In this document: in pieces, positions 46,341 through 59,262 of the stretch
Position numbering within the stretch: position 1 is the stretch's first letter
Layout: each line of letters opens with the position of its first letter
Source: Zanthoxylum bungeanum
Lineage: Eukaryota; Streptophyta; Magnoliopsida; Sapindales; Rutaceae
DNA length: 64,000 bases
Direction: 5' to 3'
NCBI GenBank assembly: GCA_019454045.1
Contig: SKCR01017975.1
Span: 144,355 to 208,354 of the forward strand
Notes under the pieces: model-generated
Told to the model about the DNA's origin: nothing
Databases searched by the model: none
Seen by the model: only the letters and a program-made list of their open reading frames with translations
Made by a program: the position numbers and the translations under genes

Positions 46341-46738
46341 CTAGCACCAAGGGCAAAATACCCCGTGCACTCAAGGCGTAGTCTTTCCGTTGAGTTTTGG
46401 CTTTGGTGTGTGCACCTTTGGAGGCCACACACTTGGGTGGCTCTTTGGAACATGGAAGAGCTTGCTGAGTTCGAGAAAAAAATGTAGATTAGAGGGAGGA
46501 CTATAGGAGTCTTCGGTTCAAGTAAGTCTTTTTCTTTCTTTATATTTAATTAGAGTTCTTATGATAGTTAGCATGCTTAAGTTTATGTTCTTTGCATGTT
46601 TTATTAGTTTTTATGATTAGAATATATAGTAACATGCCTAGGCTTGTAGAATAATCAAAATAAATTGGTCTTGGGCAAAGGGATAGCGGCATCATATTTT
46701 TTAATTTTCCGCTGCGCACTCACGGCCGCTTCCCATCA
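46341..46738 (+). repeat. Copia-D 5' LTR, second part
   Basis: This continues the LTR broken at 36514 and ends CCCATCA at 46738, next to GTGGTATCAGCGCGCC, whose TGGTATCAGCGC (46740-46751) is a near-perfect tRNA-Met primer site. Joined to 35009-36509 it gives an LTR of about 1.9 kb. Confidence 0.8.
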
Positions 46739-48149
46739 GTGGTATCAGCGCGCCGTTTTTGTTTTGATTAGTTATCTCTCATTTGAACTCGAAATTGGGT
46801 GTGTAAAAGCTCATTGGAATGCTAACACCCTGAACTTACTTTTAGGCACAAGTTTTGCATGATTTGGTTAAGATTTGAATTGTGAAATTGCATTTAAAGT
46901 TCACGCATCTGTAAAAAACGTGAATAGTAAATTTACTTGAATAAAATAAAATGCAATATCATAATTAAATATTAATCAAAGTTATTTAATGCCTAAAATA
47001 ATTCCAACATATTAAAACTCATTTGCTTGATGATTCTATGTATGATTAGAATTGGCATGATTATTTTAGGGTGCAAGCATCTAGAGACTTTATAAGGAAA
47101 TAGAGAGTGTATTGCTTATCCCTTAGCTAAGTAATTATTCCGTGATGAACTTAGAGATTTATTACCTTTAAGGCTAATAAATATAAATCACTTGTTTATA
47201 ATAAAAGACATTATAAAAGATACAAGTGGGGTGGGACCAAGGCGTTAATAAAACTTTCCAAACTAAAGTTAATTTAACCAAAGGTATTACTAGAGTTAGA
47301 TAATGATTTGGTGTCTTCCTTCACTCACTACCTTTTTATAGCTAAAAGGAAAAGCTATGAAGACATTTAGATAATCATTTACTCAAAGCTTACCTTAAAG
47401 CATATTTAAAGTGTTGGACTAATTTTGAGGATCTATTGTTTATTCCTGTCACCAAGGAAATAAGAGCCTGAGAGGTAAGAGTATTTAAGAGAGTTCGCTC
47501 CACCCCCCCTCTGGGGAATTTTCAATGGAGGAATCCATTTGACAGTTATTCACTTAAACTTGGTAAAATCCTCAATAATAATTTAAGTCTAAAATTTGCC
47601 TCCTATTGTAAAATATAGACCCAAATGGCTTAAACCGTATTGGCAGGACTAGGCTTTACCATAATGACCAATACCAATTGTCTCTAAATCATACTATTGA
47701 CAATGGTTTGACTTTTCTGAGTCATAAGACGCAGCGACCCTTAGGCGTGGTCTTATAACTTAGGGGCAAAGATTGGGTGTCCACAAGGACTAGCATAAGC
47801 TTTGGCAAGTTTGATTGCCCAACCCAATGATCAAGGAATTGTGATTTATATCATAAATTGGTTGGGAACCTATCTAATTATCGTATTTTATAACGACCGA
47901 CCCTAGTCGGAGTTTTGAAATAATGATAATGGGATCCTTACCCACAAGAAATCCATCATATTGGGGTTGATACGATTTGCTTAAAATTTTAAAACAGTTG
48001 AGTGGGAGCAACTTCATAATATTAAAAGCCCATGTTATTATGAAACATGAATGAAAATATATTCCTAATTTTAACATTCTCTCTTAACAGATGGGTTAAA
48101 ATATTTCATAAACATTCAAACGGCAAACAGAGTATCACTTCGTTTCATC
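46739..48149 (+). other. Copia-D leader
   Basis: After the primer site 1.4 kb holds no recognisable gene. The stretch 47200-47560 is related to the minus strand of 16860-17247 in the Tat-like gypsy leader. The rest shows nothing I can name. Confidence 0.6.
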
Positions 48150-48957
48150 CTTAATGAGCATAAGCTCAAAGGGGACAACTACAATGATTGGTTTTGAAAC
48201 CTTAAAATTGTTTTACGATAAGAAAATATTTTCTATGTTCTTGAAAGACCATTCCCCCCTGAACCCGCAGAATATGCTGACCAAAATACATTTGATGCTT
48301 GGAAGAAACACGTCGATGATGATGAGCAAGCAGTTTACATAATGCTTGGCTCTATGTCGGACGAACTTCAGAAAGCTCACGAAGATATGGATGCTCAAAC
48401 CATCATCTTTCACTTGAAGGAGTTGTATGCAACTTCCGTTCATACCGTGAGATTCCAAGTGTCATGTGCCTTATTCCAAACAAGGTATAAGGAATGATTT
48501 GTTAGTGGACATGTGCTTAAGATGATTGGCCACATTGAAAAATTGGCCAACCTCGGGTTCATCATGGACCATGAGATAGGTCACAATCTAATTCTTCAGT
48601 CCTTACCAAAAGACTTCTCTAACTTTATTATGCAGTTTCATCTGTCTAATAAAGAAACTACTTTAACAGAATTGCAAAATCTGATAAAGCAAGCAGAGAA
48701 TGACTAGAAACCGGAGATTAAAACCTTTGTCATGCTTACGGGTACGGACCTGAAGCCACGAGGCCCAAAGAAAAATAAGGGCAAGGCCAAGGCTCCAGAT
48801 CACCTAAAGCCCAATGGTAAGGTGGAGAAGAAAAAGGGAAAGTGGAAATGTTTCTTTTGTGAAAAGAAGGGTCATTGGAAGAAAGACTGCAGATCTTTGA
48901 AAGCCAAGGAAGCTAGGGAAGCCCAAGAGGCCAAGAAGCCCAATGCTTCAGGTATGT
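48150..48957 (+). pseudogene. Copia-D gag, truncated by copia-F LTR
   Basis: The frame reads LNEHKLKGDNYNDWF, a stop, LERPFPPEPAEYADQNTFDA, HLKELYATSVHTVRFQVSCA, ILQSLPKDFSNFIMQF and a complete CFFCEKKGHWKKDC zinc knuckle (CX2CX4HX4C, around 48850). Three or four stops break it. It ends at 48957 in KKPNASGM where the copia-F LTR begins, so pol is missing from the window. Confidence 0.85.
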
Positions 48958-49303
48958 TGTTAGACATTATGACCCATAGCGTCACTGTTTTGTAAATGAT
49001 ATTGTATTATTGTACAAAATTAACTATGTGATAATGAAATTGCCTTTTACCGTTTTGTAATTTATTTACTTTGATATATAAATGGCGAAAGTCCATATGA
49101 TTAATTCCGTATTGAGATGATATGAGACAGTATAAATACATAAAGGTTTAAATCATTAAATATCCCTAGTCGGAGTATTATCGAGATCGGACATCGATAA
49201 TGCGGAATAGACTAGTATTGCACTTGTGCATGTTGTGAGGGCACAACGGCATAGTTCTCATATATTTAAGTATAGGATACTTATGCAAGTGCGATAGGAG
49301 GTT
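48958..49303 (+). repeat. Copia-F 5' LTR, first 346 bp
   Basis: It starts TGTTAGACATTATGACCC and follows the LTR consensus to GGAGGTTGTG at 49303, then switches abruptly to copia-G pol on the minus strand. TGATATATAAATGG near 49073 is the family TATA motif. Confidence 0.8.
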
Positions 49304-50502
49304 GTGCAAATTTCTGCATCATTTTTATATAAATAACACCCAGTGTTTCTAAATACAAAAGTGTAACCCTGGTGGGTTAACAAGGATACAGATATAATAT
49401 TCCTAGTTAAACTAGGTACAAAATAACAGTTCAAAAGTTTAAGTACATGCCCTGAGGGCAGTTCTAAAACAAAAGTCCCTACGGCCAAAACAGCAACTGG
49501 TGTTCCGTTTCCGACCCGTAGATCCATCTCCCCTGACGCCAGCATCCTGCTATCATGCAGATCCTGCACATCAGTACAAATATGAGCACCACAACCAGAA
49601 TCAAAAATCCAATTTTTAAAACTAGAAGTATTCATATTTATCTCAATAACAAACATACCAGAGGCGATAGCCTTGCCAGCCTTGATATCCTCCCTCTGCA
49701 CAATGCTCATTTGGCAGTCACGTTTCCAGTGACCCCTCTTGCCGCAGTTAAGGCAGATGTCGCGAGATTTGTCCTTTGGCTTCCTAGAAGCCACTGTCAA
49801 CTTGCCTTTGCCCTTTTCCTTGAACTTCTTCTTCCTCGCACCTCCAATTGCCTTGGGCCTAGCCTTTGGCGCATGAGAGGTCGATGCATAATGCGCCTCG
49901 CGCTTGCTCCCCTTTAGGAGTTCCCTTTCGGACTCCTTCAATACGGATAACAGCTCTCCAAGAGTGTCATCTGTATCCATCAACTTGTAGTTGATTATGA
50001 TTTGTTTCCAAGTATCAGGAAGTGACTGCAAGATCATATCTATAGTCAGCTCAGCCTCCAAGACTATTCCCATATTGGCCAACTCATCAATATCGGCGAT
50101 CATTTGAGTCCCGTGGGCCTCAACTGATGCGCCGTCTGTCATCCGGGAGCGGAAGAGTTTCCTTACTAGCTCGTACCTCTTCATCCGCTTATTGGTGCGG
50201 TGAAGATCACGCAATCTTGCCATCATGTTATAGGGATCCAAGTCCCTGTACTGACGTCTGAAATGCTGGGTCATTGCAGCTAGCATAACTGACTGAGCTT
50301 GGTCACAATCGTCACTATGAGTCTTCCATAACTCTAGCTCCAGTGGCTCAGTGGGTTCAGGCGGGAGAGGTCTCTGAATAGTATACAGTATCCTCTCAGC
50401 CCCAAGCACTATCTTGAGGTTCATTTCCCAGTCGGCAAAGTTTGTCCCTTTGAAGACATTATCGCCCATGATTATGTCGCGGATATTACCTTTGCCAATC
50501 AT
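49304..50502 (-). CDS. Copia-G gag-protease, intact frame truncated in early pol
   Basis: One open frame of about 400 codons starts at 50502 with MIGKGNIRDIIMGDNV. Gag core: FADWEMNLKIVLGAER, LELELWKTHSDDCDQ, DPYNMMARLRDLHR, LQSLPDTWK. The zinc knuckle CLNCGKRGHWKRDC is complete, and the protease has IFDSGCGAHICTD. Then come LPSGHVLKLLNCYFVPSLTR and FRNTGCYLYKNDAEIC, after which real homology ends at 49304; the last residues come from the adjoining LTR. No stop interrupts it, so it could be translated, although pol is absent. Confidence 0.9.
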
Positions 50503-53007
50503 CTTGACAACTATAGTCCAACTATAAAGTCAACGATGTTATGGGTACAGTCAAACTGTTACAAGTAAAATAACAATATATTAGTCCAACTAATTATTTA
50601 AAATATTGACGAAATAATTTTGAAAGACGCGTAAGGCTAAGTATCTGAATGAATGAATGAAATTGCAATTCAATAATAGCCTCCCACTATTTTCTTCAAG
50701 TTTCTAACCCTCTGTAGAGAACTCGGGAAATCGAATTTCCTAGTGGGCTAGGATCCCGTTAAATAACACACAACCTTGACTTTGGCCAATAAAATTGTAT
50801 GCTATTTAACTTAGGTAGATCTCCATGATCAATTGTATCTCATCCAATTCCTAGATCCGGTTAGGTGGACATCCAAGTCCGAAACATATGTATAATGCCA
50901 ATGTAACCATTACATTTTCCTAACCCTATCCTCCGAATCATTTAGGCCTTGGCTTTGGCCAAAAACAAACCTAATGATTCCAGTTAAGCGGGACCATTGA
51001 CGAGGAAAGTTTCGTAATCAATGTCGTTGGAGAAAAAGTGATCTTGACTTTGGCCAATAAAAATCACGATTTGGACAAGACACCGATATGCAACAAAACT
51101 CTCATGATTCAAGTACATCCTTGATTGACAAAGGTCTTGACTTTGGTCAAAAACAAACCAATGCCAACTTCGGATCTTGAACAATAACCATTCAATGGAA
51201 GGATATTCGCTTAATATAAATTGAGGGATTTTCGCGTAATTGGCAACCAATTTATTTATCTTTGTTAGGTCTCATCATCATACACCCTTAAGCATGCTTC
51301 TAAAACATCATAAAGCGCGTAAAGTAAATTAATAGTGATATGCGGATGGATATATAAACAACTTGTTCCTAGAACAAATCACTCCTTTCCTCTCCCCGCT
51401 AGCACTATTCTACTACTACCCAATTACATAATACAATAAGAGAAACCTCATTTACATTGAGGGGAATTAGGTGAGAAGAGAATACAAAGAGATAAAGAGA
51501 TAAGGCTGGACACGCAGGTCCAATTTATAAATTCCAAATTTACAATAATTCTAAATTACCCTTTCCCTTCTAATATCCATCCGATATACACTATTCATTC
51601 ATCACATACATATATATTCAAACAAGACATGCTTTTACAACCAATCTAATCCAATTAATTAGTCTTTGTTTAAGTGATCATCCAATGTTCAAACAACGGT
51701 TTGATTTTGCGCGAGTCCAACTCGATTGAGAATAAGTACATAGGGTACGAATTCGCGAATTATATCGAACTACTTATTAAATCTAATTTAATTCGTATTC
51801 AATACTAATTCAATTATTTAATTCCAAATTAAATGTTTACACTTTTAATGTGCTTTAAAGACTTAGATTCTAAATCTAATCTTATTGGCCTCAAAGCCCA
51901 ACTAACATCCAATGTTTAATTTAATTCAAGTCAAATGGGCTTTCAATTGATTCATTAAGGCTTGGGCTTTGGTCAATGTGGGTCAAACCCAATTACCAAG
52001 CCCAAATAAGGAATCACCCTTAAATGCCATAAAACCAATTTTAAGCCCATAAGGCCCAATTAAATTATTAAAGCCCATTATATTATATTTGGACTTAATG
52101 GAGTGATTTTAGGCCCAAATTGGATCCAATCCTTTTGGCCCAAATCTACTTGGTCCAACCAAACCCATTATGCCCAAATACAATATTAAAAGGCCAATTC
52201 ACCAATTAAGCCCATTAATTAAATTTTAATATTCCAAACATTAAAGTCCAATTAATTAAAGTGTAATACCAAGATTAATACATTAAACCAAATATTTCAA
52301 AAATACCCATTTAATTTATTAATCATGTATTGTTCAAAATAAATGTCCAACATTAATTTTAACAAAAAATCAACTCTTTTACATGTCCTTGTACATTCGG
52401 CCAAGGTGAGTTTTTTGTGTCGATTTGTTTTTCAATCCGATTGAATTACTAATCTACGTCCCGTACACGTTCTAAGTCATCCAATGATCTTAAACACAAA
52501 AAATTTCAATCCACTCCAAGTAGCAACACATTCGGCCAAGGCATGAATTTGGGGAAAAAAATCATCCAATGCATTTTTCATAAAATTGATTCCATGTAAT
52601 ATCATTCTATATACATGTAAGCATTCTTATTCATCAAATTTCACAAGAACATGCTTCAACCAATTTTATCATACCATTCGGCCAAGGTTGAATTTTGGGG
52701 AAAAATCATCCAATGCATTTTTCATAAAATTGATTCCATGTAACATCATTCTATATACATGCAAGCATTCTTATTCATCAAATTTCACAAGAACATGCTT
52801 CAATCAATTCTTCATACCATTCGGCCAAGGTTAAATTTTTTGGGGAAAAATCATCCAATGCATTTTTCATAAAATTGATTCCATGTAACATCATTCTATA
52901 TACATGCAAGCATACTCATTCATCAAATTTCACAAGAACATGCTTCAACCAATTTTGTCAAATTTTAACCTAAAGTATTTCATGCTTAACCATGGCTCTG
53001 ATACCAT
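50503..53007 (-). other. Copia-G primer site and structured leader
   Basis: The primer site TGGTATCAGAGCC (minus, 52994-53006) matches tRNA-Met exactly. Next to it are three tandem copies of a ~145-bp unit (about 52543-52975, each with GGGGAAAAATCATCCAATGC on the plus strand). The four CAAA-loop hairpins are at 51133-51159, 51037-51066, 50941-50975 and 50767-50801; GGAAAT/ATTTCC at 50726-50740; triloops at 50580-50594, 50547-50559 and 50512-50526. No gene is seen; the ORF at 52586-52834 comes from the tandem unit. Confidence 0.8.
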
Positions 53008-54984
53008 TGTTGGTTTCTATAATATGTCCCAAGGAAAGATTAAGCATTTGAAATACAATAAATGAATATATATTATAACTTTGAAGTATGGCGGAATCAT
53101 ACTTACAATGCTTTGTTGATGAAGAAAATCAAACCAAAATGGAAGCTCCAAGTGTTGATTGATTCGGCCAAGAGGAGAAGAAGGTGGAAAGCTCCAAGCT
53201 TTGTGAATTCCTTTCTCTATGATGGTTTCCCTATCACCTCTTTTGATCCCTTGAAGGTGCTAGCCTTGCATGTGGGGAGATGTTCCAAACAACCACACTA
53301 TCTTCAAGCTTTTTGGCAACCAAAATAAAGAAGATGAAGACCAAAACTGCATGCAGTTTTCGGCAATGTGAAAGAGAGAAGAGAGATTTTTCTTGTTGAT
53401 TTTTGATACCAAAAATCAATTTATATTTATGCCATAATATTTATTAAATAATAATAAATCTATGACACAAACCATGCAAAGGCTTAGAGTGTCAAACACT
53501 CAAATTCCATGCATAACAATTGAGTGTATTATACACTATCACCATGCAATGCATTATCAATAAATAAATAATATAATGACATATGTCATGTGGGCCCCAC
53601 ACGTTTCCAAATGAAAGTGGGCCCACATGCACTCACGCGTTCGGTTCGATATTTCCGAAATACTGAACTTGCGTCGCGACGTTAATTAAATCGAATTTAA
53701 ATAAATAATCGCGCCTAGCGAAATTATTATTTACGTCGCTAACGAATTAATTCTAAATTAACTCGTATGCCCGAATTAAAATCTAATTTTAATTTCGCGT
53801 CGAAATCGAATTTCAATTATTATATCGAATATAATAATTTTACTGATTAATTCCAAATTAATCGTTCTCTCTCTCTAAATAAGGCACTTTATCCGAGAGA
53901 TAAAGTTTCTCCGCAATTAATCCAAGATTAATTAAGTTCGAATCAAATATCATAGGTGAATCTTCAGGAAGCGACCCAAGAGATCTCCGGATATGTTGGC
54001 AGTAAATACGGTCGTCGGATAATCCGAACACGCACGTACCTCGTACTACGTTCTTACCGATTCACAAGACAAGGTTGGCTTCTAGCAAAGCGCCATGCCT
54101 ACCCAATTCTCCAGAAATATTCTTATAGGAATATAAGATCTATATCAAGCGTAGTGTACCGTAGTATTGCGTACATCGATCCAGTATCGGATGATCACAT
54201 GCTAGGCCTAGGGCTGGAGATGTGTCTGCCCCGTACGAAAATATATCGGACATCAAGCAACTAGTCTCTTTAAATCGGACAATCCTGACCTAGTCATATT
54301 GTCCCGACGGTTGCAACCTTTTATAGAGTACTAGTTCTGTGTCCTGCGTGATCATCACCTCCATATGTCTGAAGCGATACTTCCATCTTGACATCACATC
54401 CAGTACACTACGATTCTCGATAAACCCAGAAGAGGTGTACACAGAACCGGTTAAGGTCCCCAACCACCAAAACCAAAGTTTACCGATTGTCGCAAGTACT
54501 AGCGATGTAAGTCTCAGGTTAAGACCAAATACACCTACCCTGATGCGGCCTCCCATAGACACACCTAGACATACTACCAATGGGATTCCGCGGGGTCTAT
54601 CTAGAGCGAAGCTGTTTTCCGTACCATCGGTAAAACACAACCTCCTATCGCACTTGCATAAGTATCCAATACTTAAATATATGAGAACTATGCCGTTGTG
54701 CCCTCACAACGTGCACAAGCGCAATACTAGCCTATTCCGCATTATCGATGTCCAGTCTCGATAATACTACGGCTAGGGATATTTAATGATTAAACCTTTA
54801 TGGATTGATACTGTCTCATATCATCTCAATCCAGTACTAATCATATGGACTTTCGCCATTTATATATCAAAGTAAATAATATTTACAAAATGGCAAAAGG
54901 CAATTTCATTATTACATAGTTAATTTTGTACAATAATACAATATCATTTACAAACAGTGACGCTATGGGACACAATGTCTAACA
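53008..54984 (-). repeat. Copia-G 5' LTR (1977 bp)
   Basis: On the minus strand it starts TGTTAGACATTGTGTCCC and ends AACCAACA. The hairpin array lies at about 53670-53935. The TATA-like motif is near 54860. ORFs inside (such as 53062-53328) recur in the copia-F LTR on the opposite strand and have no known domain. Confidence 0.9.
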
Positions 54985-56191
54985 GGCCTAACATGTGATC
55001 GTCCGATACTGGATCGATGTACGCAATACTACGGTATACTACGCTTGATATAGATCTAATATTCCAGTAAGAATATTTCTGGAGAATTGGGTAGGCATGG
55101 CGCTTTGCTAGAAGCCAACCTTGTCTTGTAAATCGGTAAAAACGTAGTACGAGGTACGTACGTGTTTGGATTATCCAACGACCGTATTTACTGCCAACAT
55201 ATCCGGAGATCTCTTGGGTCGCTTCCTGAGATTCACCTATGATTGTTGATTCGAACTTTATTAATCTTGGATTAATAACGGAGAAACTTTATCTTGGATA
55301 AAATGCCTTATTAGGAGAGAGAGAGAGATCGATTAATCTGGAATTAATCGATAAATAATATATTCGATATATTATTAAACGAAATTAGATTTCGACGCGG
55401 AATTAAAATCGGATTTTAATTCGGGCAAACGAATTAATTTAGAATTAATTCATTAGCGAACTGAATAGTAATTCGCAAGGCGTAATTATTTAATTCACGT
55501 CGCGACGGAAATTCATTAATTTGGAATTAACGAAACCGAGCCCGAAAGTGCTTGCGGACACATTCGTATTTTGAATCGAGTGATATCCGCAAATCACATC
55601 GCGATATCTCATTACTTAATACGAATAGATAGTGAATGTATCTAGTCACCTTTGAGGGATGATGCATTGTCTCTAATCTCAAAGTATGGTAATGATAGCA
55701 AATGATGGATTCATTTTGGAGGGAAAGCCATGCACGGTTTTGGAAGGATTTTTTGCATTAAAAAATTCTTTTGGTATTAGATATCACTTCACTTTTCATT
55801 TTCCTTGGTCATTCACGTTTTTTGGCATGCAAGGAAACAAAATCAAAAGTGAAACACTCTCCTCTCTTCCTCTCTTGCTCACGCCGTGAGCTGTACCAAC
55901 AAGGCAGAAAATGTTTTTTCTCATTCTCCATTTTTGCTAGCACAAGCAAGGAATCAAAGGAGGTGATAGGGAAACTACCTTGGAGCTTGGAATACACAAA
56001 GCTTGGAGCTTTCAACTCTTTTCTCCTCTTGGCCGAAACTTCAAGGATCTTGGAGCTTCAACCTTTGTTCATCTTTTCATCACAAAAGCTTTGTAAGTAT
56101 GATTCCGCCATGCTTCAAGTTTATTATATATATTCATTTTGTTGTATTTCATAAGCTTAATCTTTCCTTGGGACTATTATAGTAACCAACA
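54985..56191 (+). repeat. Copia-F 5' LTR, remaining 1.2 kb
   Basis: It resumes inside the LTR at CATGTGATCGTCCGATACTGG and ends GTAACCAACA, followed by TGGTATCATTGAGC. Compared with the complete copia-H LTR, about 445 bp is missing between 49303 and this piece. The hairpin array is at about 55255-55545. Confidence 0.8.
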
Positions 56192-58373
56192 ATGGTATCA
56201 TTGAGCTATGTTTAAGCATGAAATATATTAGGTTAAAATTTGGGTAAAATTGATTGAAGCATGTTCTTGTGAAATTTGATGAATGAGTATGCTTACATGT
56301 ATATAGAATGATATTATATGGAATCAATTTTGAGAAAAATGCATTGGATGATTTTTCCCCAAAAATGTAACCTTGGCCGAATGGGTATGAACATGGATGT
56401 GTTGGAATTTTTGTGTACAAGATCATTGGATGACTTAAAACGTATTCGGGACGTAGATTAGTGATTCAATCGGATTGAAAAACAAATCGACACAAAAATC
56501 TCACTTGGCCGAATACTATGGACATGATAATGGACTTGATTTTTGTTCAAATTAATGTTGGACATATGTTTTGAACAATAGATGATTAATAAATTAAATT
56601 GGTATTTTGAAATATTTGGTTTAATGTATTAATCTTGGTTTTACACTTTAATTAATTGAATTTAAAATTTGGAATATTGAAATTTAAATTAATGGGCTTA
56701 ATTGTTAAATTGGGCTTGTAATATTATATTTGGGCATAATGGGCTTGGTTGGGCCAAGTAGATTTGGGCCAAAAGGATTGGATCCAATTTGGGCCTAAAT
56801 CACTCCATTAAGTCCAAATGTAGTATAATGGGCTTTAAGTTTAATTGGGCCTTATGGGCTTGAAATTGGTTTTGTGGCATTTAAGGGTGATTCCTTACTT
56901 GGGTTGGTAATTGGGTTTGACCCACATTGACCAAAGCCCAAGCCTTAATAAATCAATTGAAAGCCCATCGGACTTTAATTAAACAAACATTGGATGTTAG
57001 TTGGGCTTTGAGACCCAATTAGATTAGATTTAGAATCTAATTCTTTAAAGCACATTAAAAGTGTAAACATTTAATTTGGAATTAAATAATTGAATTAGTA
57101 TTTAATACGAATTAAATTAGATTTAATAAGTAGTTCGATAAAATTCGTAAATTCGTACCTTATGTACTTATTCTCAAACGAGTTGGACTCGCGCAAAATC
57201 AAAACCGTTGTTTGAACATTGGATGATCATTTAAACAAAGACTAATTAATTGGATTAGATTGGTTGTAAAAGCATGTCTTGTTTGAATATATATGTATGT
57301 GATGAATGAATAGTGTATATCGGATGGATATTAGAAGGGAAGGGGTAATTTTAGAAATTATTGTAAATTTAGAATTTATAAATTGGACCTGCGTGTCCAG
57401 CCTTATCTCTTTATCTCTTTGTATTCTCTTCTCACCTAATTCCCCTCAATGCAAATGAGGTTTCTCTTATTGTATTATGTAATTGGGTAGTAGTAGAATA
57501 GTGCTAGCGGGAGAGGAAAGGGAGTGATTTGTTCTAGGAACAAGTGTGTTTATATCCATTCGTATATCACTATTAATTTACTTTACGCGCTTTATGATGT
57601 TTTAGAAGCATGCTTAAGGGTGTATGTGATGAGACCTAACAAAGATAATAAATTGGTTGCCAATTACGCAAAAATCCCTCAATCTATATTAAGCGATTAT
57701 CCTTCCATTGAATGATTCTTGTTCAAGATCCGATGGCATTGGTTTGTTGGCCAAAGTCAAGACCTTGTCAATTAGGATGTACTTGAATCATGAGAGTTTT
57801 TTTCCACATCGGTGTCTTGTCCAAGTTGTGATTTGTTGGCCAAAGTCAAGATCACTTCTTGTCCAACGACATTGATTACGAACTATCCTTGTCAATGGGT
57901 CCCGCTTTAACTGGAATCATTAGGTTTGTTTGTGCCAAAGCCAGGCCTAGATGATTCGGAGGATATGGTTAGAAAATGTATTAGATACATTGGCATACGT
58001 ATATGTTAGGACTTGGATGTCCACCTAACGGATCTAGGAATTGGATTGGATCCAATTGATCTGTGAGATCTACCTAGTTAAATAGCATACAGCTTGTTGG
58101 CCAAAGTCAAGGTTGTGTGTGTTATTTAACGGGATCCTAGCCCACTAGGAAATAGGATTTCCGAGTTCTCAACAGAGGGTTAGAGACTTGATGAATAATA
58201 GGGAGGCTAGTATGTGAATTTGCAATTTCATTCAGATACTTTGCCTTACGCGTTCTTCAAAATTATTTCGTCTATTTATTATAATTAGTTGGACTAATAC
58301 ATTGTTATTTTTTGTAACAGTTTGACTGTACCCATTTTATCGTTAACTAGATAGTTGGACTATCGTAGTTGAG
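56192..58373 (+). other. Copia-F primer site and structured leader
   Basis: It opens with a mutated tRNA-Met primer site (TGGTATCATTGAGC). One copy of the post-primer unit is at about 56225-56370. CAAA-loop hairpins: 57741-57764, 57828-57855, 57921-57949 and 58087-58120. GGAAAT/ATTTCC is at 58147-58161; triloops at 58284-58298, 58317-58329 and 58350-58364. Gag follows at 58374. The short ORFs here are not supported as genes. Confidence 0.8.
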
Positions 58374-59262
58374 ATGGCTAGCAAGGTAAATGTCCGAGAC
58401 ATCATCATGGGTGACAATGTCTTTACGGGGACAAACTTCGCTGATTGGGAAATGAACCTGAGGATAGTCCTTGGGGCTGAGAGGATGCTGTATACTATAC
58501 AAACACCTCTCCCGCCTAAGCCCACTGACCCACTTGAGCTGGAGTTATGGAAAACTCACAGCAATGATTGTGACACAGCTCAGGCTATTTATGTTAGCTT
58601 CTATGACTCAACACTTTCGTCGCCAGAATAGGGACTTGGATCCTTATAATATGATGGCTAGACTTCGAGATCTCCACCGCTCCAACAAGCGGATGGAAAG
58701 GTATGAGTTGGTGAAGAAACGCTTCCGCGCCCGAATGACTGAAGGCGCATCAGTTGAGGCCCACGGGGCTCAAATGATCGCCGATATTGATGAGTTGGCC
58801 AATATGGGAATAGTCTTGGAGGTTGAGCTGACTGTGGATTTGATCTTACAATCGCTTCCGATACTTGGAAACAAATTATAATCAACTATAAGTTGATGGA
58901 CACGGATGACTCTCTTGGAGAGCTATTATCCGTTGAAGGAGTCTGAAAAAGAACTCCTAAAAGGGGGCAAGCGCGAGGCGCACTATGCATCGACCTCTCA
59001 GGGGCCAAAGGCTGGGCTTAAGGCAACTGGAGGGGTGAGGAAGAGGAAACATAAGAACAAGGGTAAAGGCAAGTCGACAAAAGCTTTGGGAAAGCAAGGA
59101 ACAAATCTCAAGATGTCTACCTCAACTGCGGCAAGAAGGGTCACTGGAAACGTGACTGCGAATGGGCAAGGGACACAAGGAGGATATCAAGGCAGGCAAG
59201 GCACAGCCTCTGGTATGTTTGTTATTGAAATAAATATGACTACTTCTAGTCTTAAAAATTGA
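58374..59262 (+). pseudogene. Copia-F gag, frameshifted
   Basis: It starts MASKVNVRDIIMGDNVFTG and is very close to copia-G gag. A frameshift near 58590 moves the reading to MLASMTQHFRRQNRDLDPYN and a second near 58860 breaks LQSLP. The zinc knuckle reads YLNCGKKGHWKRDC: the first Cys is now Tyr. The protease segment near 59265 has FVSGCAAHIC in place of FDSGC, so the catalytic Asp is lost. Confidence 0.9.

Larger units (their letters stand above)
49304..54984 (-). mobile_element. Copia-G: 5' half of a copia element, minus strand
   Basis: On the minus strand the order is 5' LTR (53008-54984), a perfect tRNA-Met primer site, leader, gag-protease, and the start of pol, which stops at 49304. 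The 3' two-thirds of pol and the 3' LTR are missing. Its LTR lies head-to-head with the LTR remainder of copia-F at 54985. It is the best preserved gag copy in the window. Confidence 0.85.

Noticed and set aside
53062..56154. ORFs 53062-53328, 55686-55889 and 55771-56154 as host genes
   Set aside because: They lie in copia LTRs, recur on opposite strands in the two LTR copies, and show no known domain.
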